The position numbers and the translations under genes are program-made. Below the pieces are notes generated by a model, which searched no databases, was not told where the DNA came from, and was given only the letters and a program-made list of their open reading frames with translations. A stretch of 64,000 bases of DNA from Aminobacterium colombiense DSM 12261 (GTDB lineage: Bacteria > Synergistota > Synergistia > Synergistales > Aminobacteriaceae): assembly GCF_000025885.1 (NCBI RefSeq), contig NC_014011.1, forward strand, positions 310,001-374,000, given 5' to 3'. Every line of letters begins with the position of its first letter. The first letter of the stretch is position 1. Shown piece by piece: positions 41,649 to 50,473 of this stretch.

Positions 41649-42649
41649 GACGCTATCCTTTCATTTTTTTTATAGCAGTGTCTTTTCTGGGAATTTTTTT
41701 TGCTGCTTTGTCCCTTTCTTTAGGGTCGGTTTCTATCCCTTTTTACGAGCTATGGAATGTGATCTTTAACCATGGTGGTATAGAAAATGGGTGGAGGATT
41801 ATTGTTCTTGAATTACGTCTGCCCCGTATTCTTACTTCCCTGGCAGCAGGCAGCGCATTATCTGTAGCCGGGTTGGGAATGCAGACCCTTTTTCAGAATC
41901 CCCTTGCTGGCCCATTTGTCCTTGGCATCAACGCGGGAGCCAGTTTAGGCGTAGCATTAGCGACCCTCCTTACCGGGGCTTTAGCAAGCTTAGGCCTAGC
42001 GGCATCTTCATGGCTTGGAAGTTCTCTTGTCCTTTTCGTAATGATAGGTATTGCAGGACGGCTCAAAAATAACATAACACTTTTAATATTAGGTCTTATG
42101 TTCGGGTACGGTGTTAGCGCCCTTGTGAGCGTTTTGATTCATTTTAGCTCCCCTGAACAAATACAACAGTTTGTTTTATGGAGTTTCGGTAGTTTTTCTT
42201 CCGTAACATGGCAACAGCTCTCTCTTTTCGTGCCAGTTTCTTTGTCAGGTGTAATGGCGATGTTTTTTCTCGCCAAACCGTTGAATGCCCTTTTGCTAGG
42301 GGAATCTTATGCTTCAACTATGGGAGTATCTGTACGCCATATACGCCTGGCATTGGTTTTTGTTACAGCCATTCTTGCTGGAACCGTAACTGCCTTCTGC
42401 GGTCCCATTGCTTTTCTTGGAATGGCAGTTCCCCATTTATGCAGACACTTCTTGAAAAGCGGGGATCATCGTCTTCTTATTCCTGCCAGTGCTCTAAGTG
42501 GGGGAGTCCTCGCCCTTGCCGCAGATTTTTTTGCCCATTTGCCTGGAAGTGCTCTTGTATTGCCTCTTAATGCCGTTACGTCCCTTGTGGGGGCTCCTGT
42601 TGTTGTCTGGGTTATACTTCGAAGCCCATATGGAGCAAAAGTATCATGA
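41645..42649 (+). CDS. ABC transporter permease (BtuC/FecCD family)
   Basis: 334 residues, about ten membrane helices. Typical family segments are ELRLPRILTSLAAGSALSVAG, GMQTLFQNPLAGPFVLGINA, LWSFGSFSSVTW, and GPIAFLGMAVPHLCRHF. Forms the membrane channel of a vitamin B12/iron-complex importer. Overlaps the ATPase gene by four bases. Confidence 0.93.
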   Translation: MRRYPFIFFIAVSFLGIFFAALSLSLGSVSIPFYELWNVIFNHGGIENGWRIIVLELRLPRILTSLAAGSALSVAGLGMQTLFQNPLAGPFVLGINAGASLGVALATLLTGALASLGLAASSWLGSSLVLFVMIGIAGRLKNNITLLILGLMFGYGVSALVSVLIHFSSPEQIQQFVLWSFGSFSSVTWQQLSLFVPVSLSGVMAMFFLAKPLNALLLGESYASTMGVSVRHIRLALVFVTAILAGTVTAFCGPIAFLGMAVPHLCRHFLKSGDHRLLIPASALSGGVLALAADFFAHLPGSALVLPLNAVTSLVGAPVVVWVILRSPYGAKVS

Positions 42650-43677
42650 GTTTGAAGCGGCCCCTACTCGCAACCCAAGACCTCTCTATAGGGTATGGTC
42701 CGAAAAAAGGAACAACTCTTGTCGCTGGTCCTATCGCAACATCCCTTTATGAAGGAGAGTTGGTTTGTCTTATTGGTCCCAACGGTGTTGGTAAAACAAC
42801 ATTGCTGAAAACCCTGGCAGGAACCCAAAACCCTTTAGGTGGGGAAATAAGGGTTTTGGAATCTTCTCTGGCAGAACTTTCTCATAAGAAGCGGGCACAA
42901 TTGCTGAGTTTCGTCATATCTGGCCGGCCCGCGATCCAGGGTTTCTCTGTCTTTGAATTAGTCGCCCTTGGACGGCACCCCTATACAAACTGGAAGGGAG
43001 AACTTGAAGACAGGGATATAAAAGCAGTGGAGAAGGCTCTTGTAGAGGTGAATGCCTGGCATTTGTCAGGGCGCGATTTTGCAAAGCTGAGCGATGGAGA
43101 AAGTCAACGTGTCCTTATAGCGAGGGCCCTTGCCCAGGATACCCCTATTTTGCTCCTTGACGAGCCTACGGCATTTCTTGATTTGCCCCGAAAAGTGGAA
43201 CTTCTTTCTCTTTTGAGGCAGTATGCCTGGAAGATGAACAAAGGAGTTCTTATGTCGGTGCACGACATAGATTTAGCCTTGCGTTTTGCTGATCGCATCT
43301 GGGTCATGTCCCCCAGTCATTCTTTTACTGTTGGGATTCCGGAGGATCTGGTGCTGTCCGGCGTTATAGAGGAAGTATTCTCATCAGAAACCATCAGATT
43401 TGACAAAGAAAAAGGCGGATGGAAGTTAAAGGAAACGCCAGGTATGGGTATATGGATCGAGGGAGATCCTGTTGCGGTCATATGGACAGGCAGGGCTCTG
43501 GAAAGAAAGGGGTATAAACTCCTTTCAGAATTAGAAAGAAGTATTCAATCATGGCATGCCTCTATAAAAGTAACCGTAGACCCTGACCCTTTGTGGGTTC
43601 TTTCCTTTCCCAGTGGGCAAGTAGCTCATGCAGCTTCTCTAGAGGAAGCTCTCGCCCTTCTTTCGTATTATCTTTAG
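42646..43677 (+). CDS. ABC transporter ATP-binding protein (BtuD/FecE family) with C-terminal extension
   Basis: 343 residues. Walker A is GPNGVGKTT, the signature is LSDGESQRV (D in place of G), Walker B is ILLLDEPTAF, and the H-loop is MSVHD. The usual protein is ~255 residues; here an extra ~90 residues (from about 255) end in a small strand-rich domain (GMGIWIEGDPVAVIWTGRAL and the region up to the stop). Its role is unknown. It energises the BtuFC-like importer. Confidence 0.92.
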   Translation: MSLKRPLLATQDLSIGYGPKKGTTLVAGPIATSLYEGELVCLIGPNGVGKTTLLKTLAGTQNPLGGEIRVLESSLAELSHKKRAQLLSFVISGRPAIQGFSVFELVALGRHPYTNWKGELEDRDIKAVEKALVEVNAWHLSGRDFAKLSDGESQRVLIARALAQDTPILLLDEPTAFLDLPRKVELLSLLRQYAWKMNKGVLMSVHDIDLALRFADRIWVMSPSHSFTVGIPEDLVLSGVIEEVFSSETIRFDKEKGGWKLKETPGMGIWIEGDPVAVIWTGRALERKGYKLLSELERSIQSWHASIKVTVDPDPLWVLSFPSGQVAHAASLEEALALLSYYL

Positions 43678-43680
43678 TTT

Positions 43681-44433
43681 TCAATCTTTTAAGGAAAAAA
43701 TAACAGGGATGCGAACTTTTCCTGTGAAATCTTCAGAGAAAAGCCACGTCTTAAGGGCGCGATAGGCAGCTTTATCTAAACGGTCATAACCGCAGCTTTG
43801 TTCCGTTTCTATTGTTATAACCTTTCCTTTCTCTACAATAGCTATAAATATGCCCTTTCCCTCTTCCCCCTTCCGCCGGCTTAATAGGGGATAGAGCGGC
43901 TTTTCCCTCTTCTTTATAGAAAGAGATGCCACGTCAACTGGTTCGATGGCGAGATTGCTTTCCTGATGCTGAGGAAGGGGCGCTCTACTTTTATTCATAC
44001 TCATTTTTTTCGCTGTTGAACCTTGAGTTTCGTTGGCAGCGGCATTAAGCACATTTGCTGATTTTTGTTTTACAGGCGTCTGGCGCTGAGTAGTAGTTTT
44101 TTTCTGAGAAACATCTTTTTTTTCTGAGAGTTCTGACGGTTTTGTTTTTGCTTTAGGAATAGATTTTGCTGGTTTTTCTTCCTTTATTTTTGTTTCTGTT
44201 TTTTGAGTCGGCTTTGTTTCTTCTTTGTAGTTTTCCCTGGGTGTATCGTAAAGACTGCTATTGTCTTTAGGTCTTTCGGACTTTGGAAAGGGGACACTTA
44301 CCAGCCTAAGGGTCATTGTCTTTTGAGGAGGGGCAAAGGGCGCAGTTGCCCCTGTGGCGAGCACTGAGAGGCCTATCAATAAGCATATATGAAGAAAAAA
44401 ACTGCAAATAAAGGGGAGCATGAAACGCTTCAA
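43681..44433 (-). CDS. tonB: TonB family energy-transducing protein
   Basis: 250 residues: a short N-terminal membrane segment (FMLPFICSFFLHICLLIGLS), a long Lys/Pro/Thr-rich periplasmic spacer (~55-165), and a C-terminal TonB domain (KGIFIAIVEKGKVITIETEQ, LDKAAYRALKTWLF). It transmits energy from ExbBD to the outer membrane receptor. The start is TTG 44433 after AGGAGGAG. Confidence 0.88.
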   Translation of the reverse strand: MKRFMLPFICSFFLHICLLIGLSVLATGATAPFAPPQKTMTLRLVSVPFPKSERPKDNSSLYDTPRENYKEETKPTQKTETKIKEEKPAKSIPKAKTKPSELSEKKDVSQKKTTTQRQTPVKQKSANVLNAAANETQGSTAKKMSMNKSRAPLPQHQESNLAIEPVDVASLSIKKREKPLYPLLSRRKGEEGKGIFIAIVEKGKVITIETEQSCGYDRLDKAAYRALKTWLFSEDFTGKVRIPVIFSLKD

Positions 44434-44436
44434 TTA

Positions 44437-44826
44437 TTACTCCTCCTGTAGCATAAGGGCTATTTGTATGAGCCCTTTTTCATGGAGGCGGCTTAAAAAG
44501 GCGGCAACAGTTCCATAAGGGACCTCACGGTCAGCAGCCAATAGAATGGTCCTGTTGTTTTTTTCTGCCTCTATAGCTCGAAGAGCAAGTTTCTCTTCAG
44601 ATATGGGCTCATTCTCCCAGAGAAGGGTGCCATCGATTTTAAGGGTAATATAGATGTCCTGATCTGATTCTAGAGCATCCGCCTTGCCTTGCGGAAGTTG
44701 AACCTGCAGCTGGCTTTGGCCAAAAGTAGTCGTCAGCACGAAAAAGATGATAAGGATAAATAGAATGTCAACAAGAGGTGTTATGTCAATCTCTGGGAGT
44801 TTGCTTCGCGTGGGACGGGAGGCCAT
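44437..44826 (-). CDS. exbD: biopolymer transport protein ExbD
   Basis: 129 residues: one membrane helix (about residues 14-33, containing DITPLVDILFILIIFFVL with the proton-relay Asp) and a periplasmic domain ending with TVAAFLSRLHEKGLIQIALM. Works with ExbB and TonB. Three-base gap to both neighbours. Confidence 0.95.
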   Translation of the reverse strand: MASRPTRSKLPEIDITPLVDILFILIIFFVLTTTFGQSQLQVQLPQGKADALESDQDIYITLKIDGTLLWENEPISEEKLALRAIEAEKNNRTILLAADREVPYGTVAAFLSRLHEKGLIQIALMLQEE

Positions 44827-44828
44827 TA

Positions 44829-45458
44829 TTATTTGTCCTTTCCGTGAGGAGCTTTCGTTCCTGCCGTAAGCTTTTCCCTTATTAAAAAATCAGCCCCCCG
44901 GTAGAGGGTTTCCTCCTGATCATCGATCTTGGCATTTAGATATGTATAAGCCAATACTGTTGGTACGGCAATGCTCAGTCCCGCAACGGTCGTTAAAAGG
45001 GCCTGCCATATTCCTCCGGAAAGGGCGATCATGGGGGATTGGCTTGCCTGAGGAAGGCCGCGAAAGATTTCTACCATGCCTAGTACCGTTCCCAACAGCC
45101 CCAGGAGGGGAGCCACTCGGGAAATAGTGCCCAGGAGAGTAAGCCCCTTTATCCATCGGAAGAGCTCTCTTCGAATCTGTTGTTCGAGAAGAAGTTTGAA
45201 TGCTTCTGTATCAACTTGCCAGTGAGCTACAGCAGCAATAAAAAGACGGTGAAGAGAAGAATCTCCAGACTTTGCTATTTGAGTTGCTTTCTCAGCGTCA
45301 TTTTCATAAAGGGCCTCGCTAAGCGCCAGTTCAAGCTTTTCTGGATCAGTTGAAGACCGTCGAAAAAACAGTACTCGCTCAATAAAGACTCCCAAAGCGA
45401 TTATAGAAAGAACGAATATAACCCACATTATAGGGCCGCCTGCCCTCATTATTCCCAT
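44829..45458 (-). CDS. exbB: MotA/TolQ/ExbB proton channel family protein (ExbB)
   Basis: 209 residues with three membrane helices and the family core TLLGTISRVAPLLGLLGTVL, then GMVEIFRGL and IALSGGIWQALLTTVAGLSI. It is the five-fold proton channel that powers TonB. First gene of the exbB-exbD-tonB operon. Confidence 0.95.
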   Translation of the reverse strand: MGIMRAGGPIMWVIFVLSIIALGVFIERVLFFRRSSTDPEKLELALSEALYENDAEKATQIAKSGDSSLHRLFIAAVAHWQVDTEAFKLLLEQQIRRELFRWIKGLTLLGTISRVAPLLGLLGTVLGMVEIFRGLPQASQSPMIALSGGIWQALLTTVAGLSIAVPTVLAYTYLNAKIDDQEETLYRGADFLIREKLTAGTKAPHGKDK

Positions 45459-45495
45459 AAGCAGTTCACCTCATTACTCAAAAGTTTACTCTGCA

Positions 45496-45524
45496 AGTAT
45501 GATAAATCTTTAGGGGAATGTCAA
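45496..45524 (-). promoter_or_regulatory. possible promoter of exbB-exbD-tonB
   Basis: On the minus strand TTGACA (45524-45519) and CATACT (45501-45496), 17-base spacer, 38 bases before exbB. Confidence 0.65.
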
Positions 45525-45541
45525 AGAAAGCTTTTTAGATG

Positions 45542-45570
45542 TTGACTCAGAAGAACCCATGATTTAAAAT
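45542..45570 (+). promoter_or_regulatory. promoter of the NSS transporter gene
   Basis: TTGACT (45542-45547) and TAAAAT (45565-45570) with a 17-base spacer. It gives a leader of about 105 bases before GTG 45683. Confidence 0.75.
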
Positions 45571-45682
45571 TCGATACAATTTCCTTTTTGCGGCTAAGTA
45601 CGCAGTATACAAGGACTTTTATTATGAATACGTTTTATTATGGCGCTTTGCCTGACATCATCATTTCAAGGGAGTGGTAAAA

Positions 45683-47089
45683 GTGGAAAAATCAACATCG
45701 CCCAGAGAAGGTTTTTCGTCTGGGCTGGCTGTTTTTTTAGCCGCACTGGGTTCTGCAGTTGGATTGGGTAATATCTGGAAATTCCCCTATTTAACAGGTG
45801 CTAACGGTGGTGGAGCTTTTTTATTTGTTTATTTCATTTGTGTCCTTTTCGTAGGAATTCCAGTTTTGCTCTGTGAGTGGTATGTAGGACGCTATACTCG
45901 CCGCAACGCAGTTGGAGCTTTTGAAAGCCTTAAGCCTGGTTCTGCCTGGAAAGGAATTGGAGTAATGGGAGTTTTGGCGTCATACTTGATTATGTTTTTC
46001 TATACGTGCGTGGCTGGATGGGTCTATTTTTACTGTTTCAAGGCTTTTACCGGATCTTTCGCATCAGTGACGGCCAATACGGTAGAAGAACTCTTTGGGC
46101 AGGTTATAGGCGTAGGGACTGCCGGTAAATCATTCTTTTCAAAAGATGTTCTTTCTCCCATTTTTTGGCAGGTGATAGTTCTTTGTGTTGTGGGGACAGG
46201 AATCTCTATGGGGGTCAGGTCTGGTATAGAAAGAATTACAAAAACCCTCATGCCATTGCTTTTTATGCTCATTATTATTTGTGATATTCGTGCTCTTACG
46301 TTGCCAGGAGCAGGGGAAGGCATTCGATTTCTGTTTCATATAGACTTCTCTCAGATTACACCTGCAGTTGTATTGAGTGCTTTGGGGCTGGCTTTCTTTA
46401 AGCTTTCGCTGGCTATGGGAGTTATGATTACCTATGGTTCTTATTTCACAGAAGATGTCCATCTGTTTAAGACCGCTGGCAAGATCGCCTTTTCTGATAC
46501 CCTTGTCTCTATGTTGGCGGGAATAGCCATATTTCCCACCGTTTTTTCTTTTGGGATGGAGCCTTCCGCGGGGCCAGGGCTGCTTTTCATGACTATTCCT
46601 CTTGTTTTTTCCAAAATGCCACTGGGCGCTTTTTTACTTGCAGCCTTTTTCCTTCTGACTTCTTTTGCCGCAACAACGGCATTACTCTCCCTTATGGAAG
46701 TTCCCGTGGCTTTCTGGACCGAGGAGTTTAACATTTCGAGGAAAAAAGCAACGTTTCTTAATTGCCTCTTTATCGGCCTAGTTGGTGTCACAGCCGCCTT
46801 ATCTGTGGATAGCTCAAGCTTGCTTGGTGGATATAAGCTATGGGGACGGGGCTTCTTCGATTTCTTTGACCATCTGTCTTCAAACATTATTATGCCTTTG
46901 GGCGGTCTACTCATCGCTATTTTTGTGGGATATTTTGCTAAAAAAGATGACGTTGCTTGTGAATTATCCAATCATGGAAGCCTTCAAAATGATACGTACG
47001 TTTCTTTTTTCAATTTCGTAATTCGTTATGTTTCACCAGCTCTTCTTGTAATTATTTTCCTAAACACTATCGGCGTTATTTCCTTTTAG
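45683..47089 (+). CDS. sodium-dependent amino acid/neurotransmitter-type transporter (NSS family)
   Basis: About 468 residues, eleven to twelve membrane helices. TM1 is GSAVGLGNIWKFPYLTGANG, with the Na+/substrate-binding residues, and TM6 onwards includes LSLAMGVMITYGSYF. Imports an amino acid or related solute with Na+; in this amino-acid-using type of organism that fits its lifestyle. GTG 45683 is placed nine bases after AAGGGA; GTG 45674 is too close. Confidence 0.93.
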   Translation: MEKSTSPREGFSSGLAVFLAALGSAVGLGNIWKFPYLTGANGGGAFLFVYFICVLFVGIPVLLCEWYVGRYTRRNAVGAFESLKPGSAWKGIGVMGVLASYLIMFFYTCVAGWVYFYCFKAFTGSFASVTANTVEELFGQVIGVGTAGKSFFSKDVLSPIFWQVIVLCVVGTGISMGVRSGIERITKTLMPLLFMLIIICDIRALTLPGAGEGIRFLFHIDFSQITPAVVLSALGLAFFKLSLAMGVMITYGSYFTEDVHLFKTAGKIAFSDTLVSMLAGIAIFPTVFSFGMEPSAGPGLLFMTIPLVFSKMPLGAFLLAAFFLLTSFAATTALLSLMEVPVAFWTEEFNISRKKATFLNCLFIGLVGVTAALSVDSSSLLGGYKLWGRGFFDFFDHLSSNIIMPLGGLLIAIFVGYFAKKDDVACELSNHGSLQNDTYVSFFNFVIRYVSPALLVIIFLNTIGVISF

Positions 47090-47100
47090 TCAATAATGTA

Positions 47101-47136
47101 ACAGCCCCCGCAGTAAAACGGGGGCTGTTGTTTTTT
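47101..47136 (+). terminator. intrinsic terminator after the NSS gene
   Basis: ACAGCCCCCG (47101-47110) pairs with CGGGGGCTGT (47119-47128), followed by TGTTTTTTAT. Confidence 0.93.
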
Positions 47137-47986
47137 ATGCCTTATCAAGTAGTTTTTTTAAAAAAGGCGGAAGGACAAATGCTGCCTTGTGTATTTCTGT
47201 AGTGTAATATTTTGTCCCTTCCGGAGCTGGGCAACGAGGAACAGAAGGATCCAGTTTTTTTGAGCCGATTGTATAGGTCCATATTCCCGTTGGATAAGTT
47301 GGCATAGCTCCCCAGCAGAGGGAAGTGATGGGGTAGACTTTTTTTATCTCCTGAAAAGCTCCCACAACGACATTGGAGTCAGAGAAAGGAGATTCTGTCT
47401 GGGCCAACATCATGCCGTCCTCTTTCAATGCTCTTTTTACATCGCTGTAAAAATCAGCTTCAAATAGCCCTGCCGCAAAATCCACAGGGTCAGTGCTATC
47501 TATAATAGCTACATCAAATTCATTTGATACAGAGCTTATATAGGCCAGAGCATCCATGGATTGAACATCAGCCCTGGGATCGTCCATAGCGCAGCTTATA
47601 GTGGGGAGGTATTTTTTAGAAGCATTAATTACCTCTTTGTCAATATCAATCAAAGTAGCTTTTTCTACCTCTTTATGTCGTAGTACTTCACGAAGCACAC
47701 CGCCATCGCCGCCGCCAACAATAAGAACTCGCTTAGGGCTGGGATGAGCACAGAGAACAATATGGGCCATCATTTCTGAGTAGCAGAATTCGTCTCTTTC
47801 GGCTATCTGAATGGCGCCATCAAGAATAAGCATCCGGCCATATTCAAATGTTTCTACAAGCAGAATATCCTGATACTCTGATTTTTTGTTTATCAAAATC
47901 TGATTGATACGAAGACTTAACTTCATATTAGAAGTTTGTTCTTCTGTCACCCAGAGTTCATTGTATCGCTTCGCCCTACGTTCCAA
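47135..47986 (-). CDS. speE: spermidine synthase (polyamine aminopropyltransferase)
   Basis: 283 residues. It transfers an aminopropyl group from decarboxylated SAM to putrescine. N-terminal beta domain, then the SAM-binding motif RVLIVGGGDGGVLREVLRH, the D-containing LIDIDKEVI, and the DAIIDSTDPVDFA-like DVAIIDSTDPVDF active-site region. The start is TTG 47986 after GGAGATGAG. It follows the decarboxylase gene by 29 bases. Confidence 0.93.
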   Translation of the reverse strand: MERRAKRYNELWVTEEQTSNMKLSLRINQILINKKSEYQDILLVETFEYGRMLILDGAIQIAERDEFCYSEMMAHIVLCAHPSPKRVLIVGGGDGGVLREVLRHKEVEKATLIDIDKEVINASKKYLPTISCAMDDPRADVQSMDALAYISSVSNEFDVAIIDSTDPVDFAAGLFEADFYSDVKRALKEDGMMLAQTESPFSDSNVVVGAFQEIKKVYPITSLCWGAMPTYPTGIWTYTIGSKKLDPSVPRCPAPEGTKYYTTEIHKAAFVLPPFLKKLLDKA

Positions 47987-48015
47987 TGCTTCTCATCTCC
48001 TTTAGCTTTAGCTAT

Positions 48016-49203
48016 TTATTCCTCCCGTGGCAAAATATATGCCGCAAGGGGAGGAAATCCATTAAAATACACTGATGAATAACTCTGTGTATAGGCCCCC
48101 GTTGTAAGGATGTAAACACGGTCTCCCTCTTCCAGGGTCAGAGGTAGTTCATATTTGTATTGTTCGTAGAGGATGTCCATGCTATCGCATGTGGGGCCTG
48201 CAATGATCGCTTCTTGTACTATCCCTTTTTTCTCTACATAGATAGGATATTTAATGGACTCATCAAGAGTTTCAATAAGTCCTCCGAACTTTCCCGCATC
48301 AAGGTAAATCCACCGATATTGACCAAATTCAGACTTTCTTGAGATAAGAACAACTTCGGTGACCATGACCCCTGCGTCTCCTGCCATATATCGGCCAGGT
48401 TCAAGAATGATTTCCGGCAAATTTTCTCCAAAATCTTCTTTTAGGTATCGCGTTATTTCTGTTCCGTAAACTTCTGCCCCGACTGTAGGATAAATGTACT
48501 GAGAAGGAAATCCCCCGCCAAGGTTGATCATCTTGAGGCGAATTCCTTTTTCAGCTACAGAGTCAAAAAGATATTTACATGTTGAAATAGCATGATCCCA
48601 CTGCCCTAAATCCCGTTGCTGGGACCCTACGTGAAAAGAAACTCCATAGGGTTCAAGGCCGAGCTCTTTAGACATTAGAATAAGCTTGTAGAGAGTATCA
48701 GGATGGGCGCCAAATTTTCGTGATAGGGGCCAGTCGGCTCCGCTTCCGTCTGTTAGGATTCTAAAAAAGACCTTTGAACCGGGAGCATGTTTTGCCAGCT
48801 TGTATAAGTCGCTTTCCGAGTCGGTAGCAAAAAGACGAACCCCTTTTTCGTATGCGTAGGCGATATCTTTAGCCTTCTTTATAGTGTTGCCGTAACTAAT
48901 GCGGTCTGGTGTGGCTCCGAGAGCTAGAACCTGGTTGAGTTCGTATACCGATGCGATATCAAAACAGCTTCCCTTTTCAACGAGCAGTTTCACCACGTCA
49001 TCGAGCGGATTAGCCTTTACGGCATAGTAGATTTTTGCAAAGGGCATGCCTTTCTTTAATGAATCATATTGTTTCTCGATAACATCAAGATCGATGATGA
49101 GGCAAGGTGTTTCCTTATCTGCCGCAAAAGCCTTAATTCGTTCGAATTTTTCTCTCGTCATAAATCTTTCGAGATCAAACTCGTAGTGATGGGATGTTTC
49201 CAC
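48016..49203 (-). CDS. PLP-dependent ornithine/lysine-type decarboxylase (group IV, alanine-racemase fold)
   Basis: 395 residues. The PLP Lys is Lys63 in YYAVKANP; the PLP phosphate-binding region is LKMINLGGGFPS and EPGRYMAGDAG; the catalytic Cys339 is in GPTCDSMD, a feature of ornithine/lysine/diaminopimelate-type decarboxylases. Together with the adjacent speE, the most likely job is putrescine formation from ornithine. Lysine or dual use cannot be excluded. GTG 49203 follows GGAGGTGC. Confidence 0.85.
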   Translation of the reverse strand: METSHHYEFDLERFMTREKFERIKAFAADKETPCLIIDLDVIEKQYDSLKKGMPFAKIYYAVKANPLDDVVKLLVEKGSCFDIASVYELNQVLALGATPDRISYGNTIKKAKDIAYAYEKGVRLFATDSESDLYKLAKHAPGSKVFFRILTDGSGADWPLSRKFGAHPDTLYKLILMSKELGLEPYGVSFHVGSQQRDLGQWDHAISTCKYLFDSVAEKGIRLKMINLGGGFPSQYIYPTVGAEVYGTEITRYLKEDFGENLPEIILEPGRYMAGDAGVMVTEVVLISRKSEFGQYRWIYLDAGKFGGLIETLDESIKYPIYVEKKGIVQEAIIAGPTCDSMDILYEQYKYELPLTLEEGDRVYILTTGAYTQSYSSVYFNGFPPLAAYILPREE

Positions 49204-49295
49204 TGCAGCACCTCCAAATAAATTTTTTTATACTACGCTATACTAATGGTAACGTTTTAATACCTTTCATACAAGGAATGTAAGAGGACTTTTTC

Positions 49296-49325
49296 TTGAC
49301 AGCCTTATTAAATTCTCTCTACACT
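49296..49325 (+). promoter_or_regulatory. promoter of the MBL-hydrolase/glucokinase operon
   Basis: TTGACA (49296-49301) and TACACT (49320-49325), 18-base spacer. The start is about 75 bases before ATG 49405. Confidence 0.7.
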
Positions 49326-49404
49326 AGGCAATGTACAAAACCATGTCGAGTATAAGAAGATACATAATTTTAGTTTAAAAAGAAAGCTCTTGGAGGAAAA
49401 AATA

Positions 49405-50370
49405 ATGTTGAATATTCACAGTTTCTACCAATCAAAGTTCCCCCATCTCGCTGCGGAATTTGAGGGAGGTTCTCTATATCTTATTGATCTGCCCATTGCA
49501 CGTCCAGGTTTTGAGAAATTCATATCGGCATGGCTTATTAGGGATCAGACAAGAAATCGAACCCTCTTGATCGATCCGGGCCCGGCCTCAACTCTGCCCC
49601 GGCTCTATGGGGCTTTAGAAGAGTTGGGAACCCCTTCCATAGATTATGTACTGCTCACTCATGTTCATATGGATCATGCCGGAGGGATGGGAGATTTCAT
49701 GGACACTTTTCCAAAAGCGAAAATAGTTGCTCCTTCCAATGGCATCAAACATCTTGTAGACCCTTCAAAGCTTCTGGCTGCAAGTCTCGAAACATTACGG
49801 GACATGGTGGAAGTCTATGGGGAGATGGAGGCTATTTCTGAAGATGCCTTTGCAGATCCTGGAGATGTGGAAGGAGTAAGATTTTTCATGACCCCAGGTC
49901 ATGCTGCCCACCATCAGGCGATTTTTTATGATTTGGAAGAAGACTTCCCGATCCTTTTCGCGGGAGAAGCCGCAGGAACGTATATAGGAGATGTAGAAGG
50001 GAAAACTTTCTATATGCGCCCTGCAACCCCGCCTCGTTTTTTCTTTCACAGTGCTGAGGAGTCCATTGAATTTTTGATAAAGAGCTCTTTCTCCATGTTA
50101 TGTTACGCCCATTATGGTTGGGTTCGGGATGGGAAGAGATTTTTGTTGAAAGCTCTTGAACAGATGAGATTATGGAGAAATTTTGTAGAAAAACATTCAG
50201 GAACACGGGAAGAACTAATAGATATAGTTTTGGACAAGGATGCAAATCTCAAGGGGTTTTTTGAGTTCTCCACTGAAATGCAACGAAGAGAAAGGTATTT
50301 TATTGACAACAGTCTCAAGGGGTTTATAGAAGGGGCTATTTCTGAGAAACGAAAAAAGGCAATTCCATGA
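49405..50370 (+). CDS. MBL-fold metallo-hydrolase
   Basis: About 321 residues. The HxHxDH motif is clear (LLTHVHMDHAGGMGDF), with later metal ligands His in FFMTPGHAAHHQAI and the Asp/His at the C-terminal side (CYAHYGW). The substrate is unknown; distant relatives are glyoxalase-II-like or phosphonate-type enzymes. ATG 49405 follows GGAGGAAA. It overlaps a 31-codon ORF by ATGA. Confidence 0.88.
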   Translation: MLNIHSFYQSKFPHLAAEFEGGSLYLIDLPIARPGFEKFISAWLIRDQTRNRTLLIDPGPASTLPRLYGALEELGTPSIDYVLLTHVHMDHAGGMGDFMDTFPKAKIVAPSNGIKHLVDPSKLLAASLETLRDMVEVYGEMEAISEDAFADPGDVEGVRFFMTPGHAAHHQAIFYDLEEDFPILFAGEAAGTYIGDVEGKTFYMRPATPPRFFFHSAEESIEFLIKSSFSMLCYAHYGWVRDGKRFLLKALEQMRLWRNFVEKHSGTREELIDIVLDKDANLKGFFEFSTEMQRRERYFIDNSLKGFIEGAISEKRKKAIP

Positions 50371-50462
50371 AAAACAAGTTGAAATTGCTCTGTTTCGTTT
50401 TTCTCTTTGTTATTTTGATTGCCTGGTTGAATGTTTACCTGGCTCGTTTTTTTCCTCAGTGA
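50367..50462 (+). CDS. 31-residue single-helix membrane peptide
   Basis: ATG 50367 overlaps the stop of the hydrolase gene (ATGA), and the TGA at 50460-50462 overlaps the start region of glucokinase. The peptide has three Lys at the N-terminus, one strongly hydrophobic helix (LLCFVFLFVILIAWLNVYL) and a short tail. No ribosome site is needed if translation is coupled. It could be a small membrane protein or chance. Confidence 0.4.
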   Translation: MKNKLKLLCFVFLFVILIAWLNVYLARFFPQ

Positions 50463-50473
50463 GGAGGGAGATA

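Noticed and set aside
43681-44433. Low-complexity Lys/Pro repeats in tonB as a possible short-repeat locus
   Set aside because: They are the normal periplasmic spacer of TonB.
45542-45682. Glycine riboswitch before the NSS transporter
   Set aside because: The 105-base leader lacks the two aptamer domains of that class; only a short weak hairpin is present.
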